Source: Hymenolepis diminuta
Taxonomy: Eukaryota > Platyhelminthes > Cestoda > Cyclophyllidea > Hymenolepididae
DNA length: 64,000 nucleotides
Assembly: GCA_900708905.1 (NCBI GenBank)
Contig: CAADRB010000078.1
Span: 186,001-250,000 of the forward strand
Direction: 5' to 3'
Each line of letters begins with the position of its first letter. The stretch's first letter is position 1. The notes under the pieces are model-generated. The model saw nothing but the letters and a program-made list of their open reading frames with translations, was not told the DNA's origin and ran no database searches. Positions 35,901 to 43,150 of this stretch are shown in pieces. Made by a program: the position numbers and the translations under genes.

Positions 35901-37412
35901 TCGAAATATTATAAGGTTGGAGTGTTTCTCAATAAATAATTTTATGCATCAACAGGAAGATTCTTTGAGAAATTAATTAATCTTTCCAAAAAGGATATTT
36001 CCGGATCTGAAATGGTTTAGATGGACAAATTGAAGCCCACCCACGTAGTGAAGTAACTTATCACAAAATTGAGCCACTTTAAAGCGGTTGGTTCCAATTT
36101 AGTGATGAAATGCCTTATCATCAGCCAATCAGATCGACGCGATCATTTTGAAAGAGTGTGCAGAACTTACGTGGTACGTAGTACATAGGCTCAGATGCCC
36201 CAGACCCTTTGGCCCCAGGCTCGGTCTGAAACATCACCTCATTCGGTCGCCATTCTTCTGATTTTTTCAGTAGTTTATAAGTCATATCCAAATCGCCATT
36301 TCATTTCGATTGTAATGATATGTTGAAATTTTATCAACAGAGGGACATAGATAGACAGAAAGCGATCGAAATTTCGGTGTGGGAGAGAAGGGAAAAGAAA
36401 AACAGAGGTGAGAATTTGGTACAAAGAAAAAGGTATTGTAGAAGGAGGTACTACAGGGTAAGATATTACTTACAAATAGCCGTGCAACCTATCATGCATA
36501 TAACACTTCATGCAACGTGGGGTCACATTCAAGAATGGTGACATGCATATTTAATTTCGGGACTGTTTAACTGTTTTTGTTATACTTCTTTATTTTAAAA
36601 TTAAATTAATCTCAAAGGTGGTAAGATATAGTCCGAATTAACCCGCAAATATATAAATAATACGGGAAATTAATGAGGTAGAAAGCGTGAAAACATTAAT
36701 CATTTTGCAATCACTTAGTGAGAGATATCGATGGGCGAGGTTAGTTGGAGAAAAAGGAAAACGCACAAAAGCAAATAAATTACTGTACACGCGGTTGGGG
36801 TTACGATAATTTACTTAAATCAAATGTTTTGTATCAAAATCGACTAAAGATAATTATGCGGCTGATATTTAAATTAGTAGACCAATATGTTTTGGACTAT
36901 TTAAACTAGTTAGGGTAAAATTTATCTGAATCTTAATTCTATCCATTGACATAAGGTGTATATATTCTAACACAATAATCTAAGGATTAAGTTAAAATGA
37001 TATCATATTAGTATATATTCCACATTTAAATATTAATATATATATTTTTATATGCATTATCCCTATAATAAAATTTTTTAATCGATGATGGTAGCGAATA
37101 ACATTAAATATCTCGACAATTGCATCGTTGGCAAGAGTTCCATACACATAAATAATCTTTACTAAAGTACGAAGAAAATAATAAAACGTAGAGAAAGTTG
37201 TCAGATATCGGCGTTCTTGATTTTATGAAATTGTTGATATAAAATGTGAAAACATATATGATCTCACCTTTACTAAGAAGTAGATCAGATAATTCCTCCA
37301 GATCTTGGAGTAAAAAACCCTGTCCTGAACATGACTTTATTCCCAAAAGGAAGAATAAAAAGCAGCAGAGAAGAAGGTGACGTAAGTCAGTAAGTAAATC
37401 TGGACTGGTCAT
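5846..37412 (-). CDS. Lar: LAR-type receptor tyrosine phosphatase, extracellular N-terminal part (gene overview, joined exons, 3' incomplete)
   Basis: LAR-family receptor phosphatases are axon-guidance and synapse-organising surface receptors with three Ig domains, several fibronectin III domains, one membrane pass and two cytoplasmic phosphatase domains. Nine minus-strand exons join here: 37412-37268, 34642-34533, 28868-28682, 23611-23441, 15900-15784, 14837-14559, 12364-12075, 6238-6058 and 5946-5846. They give 527 codons without a stop, and every intron is GT-AG with matching phase. Order: signal peptide 1-30, Ig1 about 50-144 (Cys72/Cys125), Ig2 about 150-243 (Cys175/Cys224), Ig3 about 245-336 (Cys271/Cys318), FN1 338-494, start of FN2 495-527. 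LAR hallmarks are the PPGFP linker before Ig2, GKYECTATNSHGTR at the end of Ig2, and TEQEAPSSPP between FN1 and FN2. Two optional exons (36171-36257 and 15396-15434) also fit. The phosphatase domains are not in the window, so other Ig/FN receptors are not formally excluded, but the order and motifs fit LAR best. Confidence 0.87.
6058..6238 (-). CDS. Lar: Lar exon 8: second part of fibronectin III domain 1
   Basis: This 181-nt exon, phase 0 to phase 1, encodes residues 434-493 and the first base of 494. There are two in-frame acceptors 12 nt apart: ATAATTTAG before 6238 and TTTGCAG before 6226. The second would drop IGLQ. The body has the FN3 signature LTGLKPYTNYTIWCRSVG, equivalent to LSPYSDYEFRVVAVN of vertebrate LAR. 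It then has STKPIHFVTEQE, matching the TQTSEQ that ends FN1. NYT at 465 is an N-glycosylation sequon. The donor follows GAGG with GTAAGA, and the next intron is only 111 nt. Confidence 0.9.
7978..8040 (+). repeat. tRNA-like segment with a good A box
   Basis: TGTAGCTCAGCGGTATC is close to a perfect tRNA A box, but the matching T-arm (GGAAAGTAGATCTCC) lacks the conserved GGTTCGA and the acceptor stem does not pair. It is therefore a tRNA-derived relic or SINE head rather than a tRNA gene. Confidence 0.3.
9840..10210 (+). repeat. Dispersed repeat family A, copy 1
   Basis: Its first part is pyrimidine-rich (CTTC and CCTTC runs after GTACTGAAGCCT). It then shares an ordered series of short matches with 42890-43140: AAAGGCT, TCCTATTAA, TATGAG-GGATAT, ATTAG-GTTGCTTTAT. 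The order and spacing are conserved, although identity is modest, so these look like old copies of one element. Boundaries are approximate. Confidence 0.4.
11280..11640 (+). repeat. Dispersed repeat family B, copy in Lar intron 7
   Basis: It shares GTTTCAGAATTC, TTTCATGATT, GTTCCCAGGATTG, GCTTGTCTAC and CTATTGACCG, in order, with 54770-55260, followed by GGTCGGT and CTCAATT, and a later GAGATGAGATA. The plus-strand open frames in both copies read alike (FQNS-FMI-S-DC), which shows common descent of the DNA. It may be a relic of an element with or without coding capacity. Confidence 0.45.
12075..12364 (-). CDS. Lar: Lar exon 7: first part of fibronectin III domain 1, with a long loop insertion
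   Basis: This 290-nt exon, phase 1 to phase 0, encodes residues 337-433. The acceptor is TTCCTAAAAG and the donor follows AATCAG with GTAAGA. It starts LPPIPGEPRIL, the Pro-rich entry of an FN3 domain (vertebrate LAR: LPKPPGTP). EMSLIFSKP is the B strand, with Phe in place of the usual Trp. AFVVQWIES is the C strand. Some 45-50 residues follow that typical FN1 lacks, Ser/Ala/Pro-rich, from about 388 to 433 (LPDYLDSLSPE, then SAAIQPISTTGG, then SSAVALSADANNQ). The frame stays open for the whole exon, and the flanking exons fit LAR, so the insertion looks real. Confidence 0.85.
12365..14558 (-). other. Lar intron 6 (2.2 kb)
   Basis: AT-rich sequence between Ig3 and FN1. I see no open frame of interest and no repeat I can support, only a pyrimidine-richer patch around 13040-13200. 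Confidence 0.5.
14559..14837 (-). CDS. Lar: Lar exon 6: complete Ig domain 3
   Basis: This 279-nt exon, phase 1 at both ends, encodes residues 244-336 and the first base of 337. The acceptor is ACGCATTTAG and the donor follows TTAAAG with GTAGGA. It holds a whole Ig domain: the start ERFRPHFTSVP, SPGGQITLTC with Cys271, VPVPTVAWF with Trp283, RLLLTNL, and NVSCVASSSMG with Cys318. The VASSSMG end parallels VAMSSLG of vertebrate Ig3. Two N-glycosylation sequons, NET at 311 and NVS at 315, lie next to the second cysteine. The domain ends VSIVVK, leading into FN1. Confidence 0.9.
15396..15434 (-). CDS. Lar: Candidate Lar microexon at the Ig2-Ig3 junction (microexon B position)
   Basis: This is a 39-nt open segment with a good pyrimidine-rich acceptor (CTATTTTACAG) and a good donor (AAAA, then GTAGGT). 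It is phase 1 at both ends, so it can be kept or skipped without a frame change. When kept it adds EDIEEALQIIALK after the VR that ends Ig2, with Thr formed across the next junction. When skipped, VRAERFRPHF aligns without gaps to VRVRRVAPRF of other LAR proteins. In vertebrate PTPRD and PTPRS the short insert ELRE (microexon B) is spliced in at exactly this point and tunes binding of postsynaptic partners. Whether this exon is alternative or constitutive cannot be told from DNA. Confidence 0.6.
15784..15900 (-). CDS. Lar: Lar exon 5: second half of Ig domain 2
   Basis: This 117-nt exon, phase 1 at both ends, encodes residues 205-243 and the first base of 244. The acceptor is ATTGCTACAG and the donor follows AGAG with GTGAGC. 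It carries AGSLKISRL, then DDEGKYECTATNSHGTR, the textbook Asp-x-Gly-x-Tyr-x-Cys motif with Cys224. This is the best-conserved LAR signature in the window (vertebrate form: DQGKYECVATNSAGTR). The last residues are LMVR, matching LYVR at the end of vertebrate Ig2, directly before the point where microexon B is inserted. Confidence 0.92.
15901..23440 (-). other. Lar intron 4 (7.5 kb), splitting Ig2
   Basis: This is the longest intron in the window. It separates the two halves of Ig2 at the position used by microexon A in vertebrates. It contains an AT microsatellite at about 16239-16257, another at about 19642-19654, a purine-rich stretch at 17740-17830 that is the reverse complement of the pyrimidine-rich module of repeat family A, the LTR-like block at 18795-19110, and a small hairpin at 21862-21878. 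Open frames such as 20187-20378 (plus) and 16018-16374 (minus) do not resemble known proteins. Confidence 0.5.
18795..19110 (+). mobile_element. LTR-like or TRIM-like block (possible solo LTR)
   Basis: About 315 bp of higher G+C sequence with sharp edges in AT-rich intron 4. It has an AATAAA at 18933-18938, a repeated TACGCCTTG (18826-18834 and 18946-18954), a T/C/G-rich stretch after a TTATTAAAGTCTCG string that resembles the R/U5 part of an LTR, and an inverted repeat CTCAGGA / TCCTGAG (19053-19059, 19089-19095). No reading frame, primer-binding site or partner LTR was found in the window, so a solo LTR or a small non-autonomous element is the best guess. Confidence 0.35.
23441..23611 (-). 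CDS. Lar: Lar exon 4: first half of Ig domain 2
   Basis: This 171-nt exon, phase 1 at both ends, encodes residues 148-204 and the first base of 205. The acceptor is CTCAATTTTAG and the donor follows CACG-G with GTAAGA. It opens with AAPPGFPRF, equivalent to the PSGFP linker conserved between Ig1 and Ig2 of LAR-family receptors. NVELECRTQGDPSPIVRWYKD follows in two parts: the B strand with Cys175 and the C strand with Trp187 and the WYKD turn. It ends at RFLVT. The matching second half is exon 5, 7.5 kb downstream. The junction falls where vertebrate LAR-RPTPs insert microexon A. Confidence 0.9.
23612..28681 (-). other. Lar intron 3 (5.1 kb)
   Basis: This lies between the Ig1 and Ig2 exons. 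It contains a mid-GC relic at about 25000-25520 (possible retroelement debris), a pyrimidine-rich repeat copy (about 27345-27450), a GC-rich island with an exon-like 92-nt segment (27589-27680), an AT-rich microsatellite at 27881-27912, a hairpin at 28268-28288 and a GC-rich open island at 28290-28530. Confidence 0.5.
28268..28288. repeat. Perfect 9-bp inverted repeat, 3-nt loop
   Basis: GTATGTAGT and ACTACATAC are separated by GAT, within Lar intron 3. Confidence 0.6.
28682..28868 (-). CDS. Lar: Lar exon 3: second half of Ig domain 1
   Basis: This 187-nt exon encodes residues 86-147 plus one base. The acceptor is AATTTTCAAG and the donor follows GAAG with GTATGC. It begins VSGLPVSSSPQ, then has RGSVLRISNAL, close to the E strand of LAR Ig1 (GSVLRIQ in vertebrates). 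PVVCTAENALGHAEA follows, the F and G strands with the second cysteine, Cys125. The usual Asp-x-Gly-x-Tyr-x-Cys motif is weak, because Tyr is replaced by Val. The exon ends in VYQNEE, in the position of the LREDQ linker of vertebrate proteins, so exons 2 and 3 together make one Ig domain of about 95 residues. Confidence 0.87.
32849..32900 (+). repeat. tRNA-like SINE head (decayed)
   Basis: Reads AGTGGCCTAACGATTTA, then about 30 bases, then TACGGGTTCCGTGCC. This resembles the A box and B box of tRNA-derived SINEs. It does not fold into a functional tRNA, and no body or tail was established. Confidence 0.3.
33814..34107 (-). CDS. Hypothetical 97-codon open frame inside Lar intron 2
   Basis: This is an ATG-initiated open frame ending in TAA, on the same strand as the host gene. 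The middle and end look protein-like rather than AT noise: IQIRVKVVKNKPRSI, then FFRPMPVVYYPLF, then EPETKIPRYKRHDLTS. It is basic, with many Arg, Lys and Pro and a hydrophobic first 20 residues (WLVLLLP). I recognise no family. It could be a nested small gene, the last exon of one (an acceptor-like TTTATAG lies before an internal ATG), or the remnant of an inserted coding sequence. The neighbouring open frame at 34191-34334 lies only 83 nt upstream and may belong to the same unit. Confidence 0.3.
   Translation of the reverse strand: MLLISSYRWLVLLLPMEKTPFIVMRWDLETSNSLIQIRVKVVKNKPRSIMRASLKSNLKFFRPMPVVYYPLFTEPETKIPRYKRHDLTSISSIFKTY
34191..34334 (-). CDS. Hypothetical 47-codon open frame, possible first exon of a nested gene
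   Basis: An ATG at 34334 opens a 47-codon frame in a GC-richer patch. It begins MKYRICPRLISNWLH and contains VNWRHGVMLGDIRKV before a TGA. The start is basic with scattered hydrophobics, compatible with a mitochondrial presequence, though that is inference only. A GTAGCC donor-like site follows GDIRK. The same DNA is also open in another frame for over 60 codons (34108-34299), so which frame is real, if any, is unclear. No family is recognised. Confidence 0.25.
   Translation of the reverse strand: MKYRICPRLISNWLHGICKIRPSSCNAVNWRHGVMLGDIRKVADSKA
34533..34642 (-). CDS. Lar: Lar exon 2: first half of Ig domain 1
   Basis: This 110-nt exon encodes residues 49-85. The acceptor is GATATACAG and the donor follows TGGACC with GTAAGT. 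The sequence starts KPRIVQQL, like the PPRF start of LAR Ig1. It continues through a B strand PVIFVC with Cys72, then EGNPSPRVQW, the standard Ig C strand with the invariant Trp84. Intron phase changes from 1 at the 5' end to 0 at the 3' end, matching exon 3. The loop directly after Trp84, which in vertebrate LAR-family proteins carries the Lys-Lys-Gly-Lys-Lys cluster, is absent from this exon: only Thr85 follows the Trp. Confidence 0.82.
36171..36257 (-). CDS. Possible cassette exon between the signal peptide and Ig1
   Basis: This is an 87-nt open segment in the first intron, much richer in G+C than its surroundings. It starts after a CAG acceptor with a weak pyrimidine tract and ends at a strong donor (CCAC, then GTAAGT). 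Both ends are phase 1, so it can be included between exons 1 and 2 without changing the frame. It would add 29 residues: a start of E-EWRPNEVMFQTEPG, a Gly/Ser/Ala-rich middle, and an end in EPMYYVP, followed by Gln made across the junction. The added part is polar and low in hydrophobic residues, so it looks like a flexible linker rather than a domain. Alternatively the in-frame ATG at about 36286 could make it an alternative first exon without a signal peptide. No family match is claimed. The call rests on openness, composition, phase and the donor. Confidence 0.45.
37268..37412 (-). CDS. Lar: Lar exon 1: start codon and signal peptide
   Basis: This is the first coding exon, 145 nt, encoding residues 1-48 and the first base of codon 49. 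The start is the ATG at 37412-37410. An in-frame TAA lies only a few codons upstream, so this is the first available Met of the frame. The N-terminus is a typical secretory signal: a short polar start (MTSPDLLTDLRH), a hydrophobic core LLLCCFLFFLLGI at residues 13-25, then KSCSG before a likely cleavage near residue 29-30. A Leu/Glu-rich spacer (LLQDLEELSDLLLSK) follows and leads to Ig1. The exon ends in phase 1 at a consensus donor (AAAG, then GTGAGA) and joins the AA at the start of exon 2 to make Glu49. The secreted start agrees with the extracellular domains that follow. Confidence 0.82.
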
Positions 37413-37559
37413 AGGGCTAACTTGATTTTATCAGTAGTATATAATCCCATGGATGAGAATTCTGTTATCAAATATTCCCCTTTCACTGATAAATTATACG
37501 ATTAATTCTAGTGCGTAAATGCGTCATTAAATAGTGAGTGGTTATCTGGGAGTTTTATT

Positions 37560-37620
37560 CCGCAGGATAGCCAATGGGAATTGAGTACTACTCGGACTGG
37601 CCAATAGGAATTTTGGGCAA
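37560..37620 (-). promoter_or_regulatory. Paired CCAAT elements upstream of the Lar start codon
   Basis: Two near-identical 13-mers lie 30 bp apart: GCCAATGGGAATT at 570-582 and GCCAATAGGAATT at 600-612 (last three digits of 37xxx). They are about 160-190 bp before the ATG. CCAAT boxes bind NF-Y-type factors in either orientation, and a spacing of three helical turns suits cooperative binding. A TATA-like string (TTATATAC) lies about 30 bp before the ATG on the minus strand. The promoter role is inferred from position and motif only. Confidence 0.4.
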
Positions 37621-39055
37621 GGTTTGTGTTGCTGTATCAGAAAAAGATATTAAGATGGGGTTATGTTTTATTAAACACATTGTTTCTTTGAAATAATCTA
37701 CGATATTTCAATAAACAACACCTCCACGAATTACATTTTAGAATATACTTTAAATTCTAGTCCAATTGAAAGGGTATTTTGGGATTTAACTACTACTGAA
37801 ATCAAAAATAAATTTTCATTAAAAAGCTTAATAGAGCAAATATTGCCACATCTGTAATAAATGCATAATCAAATTATTGGGTAATCGAATTGTCGCATAT
37901 GTTTAAACGAAATGTTCAGTGATCAAAGGTGCGATTTTAGTTCACATCGCACTTAGGGACTGATGATAAAATCTGAAATCCTAACTTTTCACAACTCTTT
38001 AATGTTAATTCTGCAGCGAAGATTGATATATTGTGAATGAATTACTGAAATGAATTGATGAACCGTTATTAAAACTAACATCTAGAAATTTTCGTTTTGT
38101 AAACTTTTCTAACCATGATAACAACCTGGCCGATCTTAGAAATAAGAAGAGAAAGATATATCGAAAGGTAAATTTTGAATCAGTTAGTCGGTCAATCAGG
38201 TTTAAGCATAGCTGCCTATCAGTGACCATCCACCTATAGTTTCAACTAGAAATTTAAGGGCCAGAAAGTAAAGTTTGAATTTCGGAAGCCTGGGTTTTGC
38301 CTCATAACAGTTCAAAGCAGAAAGCCTTATAGATTTAAATAATGCATGATCCAATGGTAATATCAAAAATAAGATAGCTTTCAAAATTATATTTATTGAT
38401 GGAACGAGAAAGCTGGATTTATGGATTTCTGTCTAATGAAGTGGGGGTTCCTTAACTCCGAAAATTCTTATCCTTATTTGGCTCATTTCGTCTATTCCTA
38501 TTCAACTGTCTTACTATTTTATATATTTATATGCTTTTTCATGATCACAAAAATTGGAATATTTAACTATGCTACAAAGTTAATAATAATGCGAATAAAT
38601 ACAAGAGATAATTTGTTATTAAAACGAACCTCAGACCAGATTGAAGGGGAAACCAAATTCAAATATTAAATATAAATTTCAAAATCTTAAGATGAAATTC
38701 AACAAAAGAGTCCCGATAAATTTTAATATTAGTCCAAAAATGGCAAAATAAGGACTTCATGTTATTTGAAAATGTAGTCGGATAATCAAAGAACTAATTC
38801 TGACAAATTCATGGATTTAGAATACATTTGTACATCAGTTGATGTAAACAGGTCATGATTGAAATTTTAACCATCAGAACACTTAGATTCTTTAATGGCG
38901 CGTAAATCAAGCATTTGTATCCCAAGATCTTTGATACTTTCGTTAGGCCAAATCGTTTATAGAATTTGCCAAATTTGCGTTTTCAGCAGCGGCATATTCG
39001 AATGCAATGCCTAACAACGATAAAGCCTCTCTACTAAAATATAGTCAGTAAACTA

Positions 39056-39320
39056 AGTGTTTCATGCCCGCTGTTTCTCTTCCTATTTAACGAGAGGGAG
39101 AGTATCACAGAATCGTCATCATCAACTGTGTTGCTGTCGCTGCGACACACACATATTATGCATGCAGGGTATGAAAGGGCGGGCATTGGTTCCTCTTCCC
39201 CCAGTCTCTCTTACATATACTCCCACCTATTCTCCAACACATCTCTTAATGAATATTTAATGCTGGTTTCACACAGCAACGGTGACAGTGTAGGAACACA
39301 CCGTAGGTAGGTTTTCCAGT
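39056..39320. promoter_or_regulatory. GC-rich island, candidate promoter or 5' UTR exon
   Basis: This block of about 260 bp is clearly richer in G+C and CpG than its AT-rich surroundings, 1.6-1.9 kb upstream of the Lar start codon. It contains GGGCGGGCATTGG, an overlapping GC box and inverted CCAAT box, near 39177-39190. It also has an 8-bp inverted repeat (ATGCCCGC and GCGGGCAT) about 115 bp apart. No protein-like frame is convincing. It fits a distal promoter or untranslated first exon of Lar, but could equally be an unrelated regulatory element. Confidence 0.3.
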
Positions 39321-42300
39321 CAGCAATAATAGTGAATTTCCCTCCATAAATTCGTTCTAAATATGTGCTTTCCCTAGAAATAACGTTCAATCGCATATAT
39401 GAAAAGAGTCTATAAAATAGAACAAAAGTCTGCAATATTCCGATCGGATATTCCCATAAATTAAAAAAACTTTGCATTAAATAAATACAATTACCTTTGT
39501 TTATTTACTTTTCAAACTAACTGATTTTTATGCGTTTATTGCTAAGCTTTAACAATGCCTAGAGAGGAGGATTAGTCAGAAAAAACAGGTACTTATTTAT
39601 TTGGTCATAAATTACTCATTTCACAACGGAGGAGTGTATTCAACTGCGATTCTCTAGCCGTTTATTTGTTCCCACACCTTTGTCAACAAATACGTAATCT
39701 CCTGTCATAAAGTGTGTATGTGTCCACTATTTAGCTTTTTTCTTGTTTTATTTTCTCATTGAAGTAGGAGTTGTGAAACTTATGAATGATAGTGGATAGA
39801 AACCGGAAACTTCTCTCAGACAAACTAAAGTCATCCACTAAGAAAGAAAGTAACTACATCAGTTGTTTCTTTTTCAGTTTCTCAATCAAATAATATCAAA
39901 TATATGGTGTTAAGGTTTGCCAATATATGTGGAGATTATTACATTGTACTGGATAAATACTACGTCTCCATTGTCCTGTCTCTCAATTGATAATGAGTTT
40001 CTACAGGCATCTCATCAAGCGAAAGAAGGATCTTTAGTCAGCTAACCGAACTGTTTGTGAACGATCTTGAATCTGATCCATTTTTTCCTGTGGAATTTAC
40101 TTAATTTTGAGCCTGTAATTGACGAAAATTTGTCCTTCCTTTTAAATTAAAACGTTTTAATAATTGTGCACACATATAATCAACTTTCTCTAACTTCAAG
40201 GAAATCTTTGTGTTTGTAAAAAGATCTGCGATAGGAGAGGAAATTTAATTATTTCATCTACATTCTACGGTTTACTATAAAAATGACGTTTTATAAAGGC
40301 AAACCAATCTACTTATTAAAAACACTCAAGCATAACAAGTGAAGAGAATTTGCTCAAAAATGGAGCTCCCTTCATTTTGGTAAGTCATCCTGGATTTCCC
40401 AGAAGCAAGCAAAAATAATGGAGTTGGTAAATATCTCAAATTTTTTTAAGTGGAAAAAGTAGTTGCAAAGGGTAAGTTTCATTGTATTAAATGAATACAC
40501 TATATTGAACTAAAGCACCCAACATTAAATTTTATCAAATATTTCATAGATGTAAATGACAATATATTAGGAAATGATTTGTTTTAAAATAAAATTGATA
40601 TTTAAATTAAATTTTCTAGGAAGAGTAATTTAAAACTAATTCCAATGGGCTAATTCAAAAAAATCTTAATTTTATGAATTATTCATTCACCATGATGATC
40701 AAAATCACTGTTAGCACAACTCTCAAGGTCATATGAAATTTTCTGTCATTTAGAGGATAAACTCGTGTAAATAAAGACTACTTAAGTATAAATTTTTATA
40801 AGATGTGGAAACCGGTTCTGACTAAGTTCTTCAGAGACTAATTGCTTTATTTGTAGAGTCAAATAAAATACTAGTATGTAAATGAATTCTCGTCCAATTT
40901 TCAAATTTTGCTTAAATTTATTTGATAACAATCATAAGCGAAATGCGCAGATGAAAGGTGCAAGTCGGTGTAGTTTTAAAGATTAGTGTAAATATTCTAT
41001 TACGGGAATTTTTGACATGTAATTCTGATTAATTTATCTTATTTACTATAGCTTGCCGTGCATTAACTGCTATTAATACAGTCAGAACAGAGTTGCATAA
41101 TTAGAATTTTTTAAGTGCACTGTAATATGCAGAGTAATGAAGTATATATTATATGTTTTCTATCCTATCAAAAATTTTGTTTTATTGGAAAGTTATTCCA
41201 ACAGACCAGCAGTTCGATTTGAGTGCATTCTAGTGATTTATGCACTGAAAGTCTTAGCTATCTTATGCAGCTACTCATAATTATTAGAAGAGGCCAACTT
41301 ATCTTGGTGATAATGGTAAGTAAGTTAGGTCAGTAATCACGAAATTTGTTGACATGAGCTCGCTCAAGAACCTGAATTTAGCGTTCTGAAATTCGAACAT
41401 CGGGACGTGAAACAGAGGACTTAACAAATCAAAAAGGTAGAAAACTTGGTGAATGCAGAATTTGAATGATGTTGCACGCTTTTGATGCCCTTGTTCCATT
41501 ATCTGATTTTAATCGTTTTATCATCTCTCCTCTCTACCCATTATTGAATTTTTCAAAATTTCTATTAATGAAAGGAACATTTTTTTCTTTGCAATGATTC
41601 TAGTAATAATAATAATGCTATTTATTATGTTAGTAGTTTCGTAATTTAACTATGACATATAAATTTATTATAACTGTGAACGACATAAAGATATTCTCAG
41701 AAGGCAGGCTATCGTTCTTTTAAAGCACTATAAAATTATTCCTCATGAAAGGCAGTAAAAGGTAATAAAAATGCAACGTAGTTACTGGAATACGTATTCA
41801 AAAACACTTTTATCCACTGGTACACCTCATACACACATTTATCTACCTGTCTGATTACTCAAACAGATATACATAATTAGTAGGCTTAAATGGGAGGGGA
41901 AGCTTATCTCTAACAAAAGCCGTTTTGCTTCACCTAGTTAATTAGAATGCTAAGCAACATGTATTCATTTTAGCTTCCCCTCACCATATAAACATACAAG
42001 GCCTGGATGCTTTTGTGTATTGGTATAATATGTGAACATCCCTAGTAATGAAAGAATTAACCTTTAGAATTCCAGGTATTTTAAGCCATTTCAAAGAATT
42101 AAATAATCCATGGGAACTGCTCTTCAGACTACTACTTAACCTCAGTAGCAAGTGCACATGGCCTAGGAGAGGAATTTTATTAGTCATAAAATCACAATGT
42201 CTTGTCTGGTTGATCCCCTAAATTTCCACATACATCGTCGCCAAGACTACTAACTTATGGTATCGCTCTTCTCCGTATACAATCGTAAGAAAGGAGAAAA

Positions 42301-42729
42301 AGTCTGTTTATAGAGGAGATAGGTGTTTATATCTAGGAGTTAATGACACTATCAATATAGTTATAAAATAATGCTTAAGTAATAGCTGTTTTCGCGTGTT
42401 TGGTCCAGCAAAGTCAAAATAATTTAAAGATCTGGTCGAAGTTACACCATCTATTTGATATTCTGACAGAAAGAATTTGAGGAGAGTGTGAATTACGACG
42501 CGTACATGTGCACTTCTGCAATACCAGAGTTTTTTGATTCGATTTATTTCGATGAAGAATCCATGATTAGAATAACCAATCGATTGAGACCACGTCAGAG
42601 TTACCAAAAAACAGTACGGATTAGAACTAAAAGGATACGACTTGTCTTTTGATGATGCAATAATGAGTTTTAATCACAGAAGGTACAACTAAAATGCTGA
42701 AATGCTTTAAGTAGAATTTAGACCAATAG

Positions 42730-43150
42730 AAAGTCTGTCATGTACGTGACATATGGGCCCGTTCAGTCTCTATGTACTGCGCGTCCACTGACTCAACACC
42801 TGTCCTAACTGTCAGTTGCTCATCAACAAACAAAGGCGCAAAATTGGTCAATCGCCTTATCGTACCACATTTAGCCTATTTCACGCAACTGGCTTTCCTG
42901 TTTCCCTCTTATTACTCATCCTACATCTTCCTCCTTTTCCCTCTCATTCCTTTCCGGTTGTCCATTATACCCGCGATCCTACTTAACTCTTGGTCTTCTA
43001 ACTCAGGAAAGGCTATAATATCCTATTAACCTTAGGAACACCATTTGTTATATGAGGGGATATTAAGTCAACTTTGGGGATTAGTGCTACTTTATTAACG
43101 AGTTCAAAAAGCGCTTATCAGTAGGTAAAAGCCTGAGACAAGTGCTTATA
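42730..43150 (+). repeat. Dispersed repeat family A, copy 2
   Basis: This is the counterpart of 9840-10210. It has a pyrimidine-rich stretch at 42890-42960, then GGAAAGGCTATAATATCCTA and TATATGAGGGGATATTAAG, then GGATTAGTGCTACTTTATTA, in the same order as copy 1. The plus-strand open frame 42772-43029 is the pyrimidine-rich part read as Ser/Leu/Phe and is not a gene. Confidence 0.4.

Noticed and set aside
36320..36541. 73-codon plus-strand frame rich in Arg and Lys
   Set aside because: It results from a purine-rich stretch (AGA/GAA repeats) and has no domain.
42308..42607. 99-codon minus-strand open frame
   Set aside because: No recognisable motif or exon structure, and it is next to a repeat copy. 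Treated as chance.
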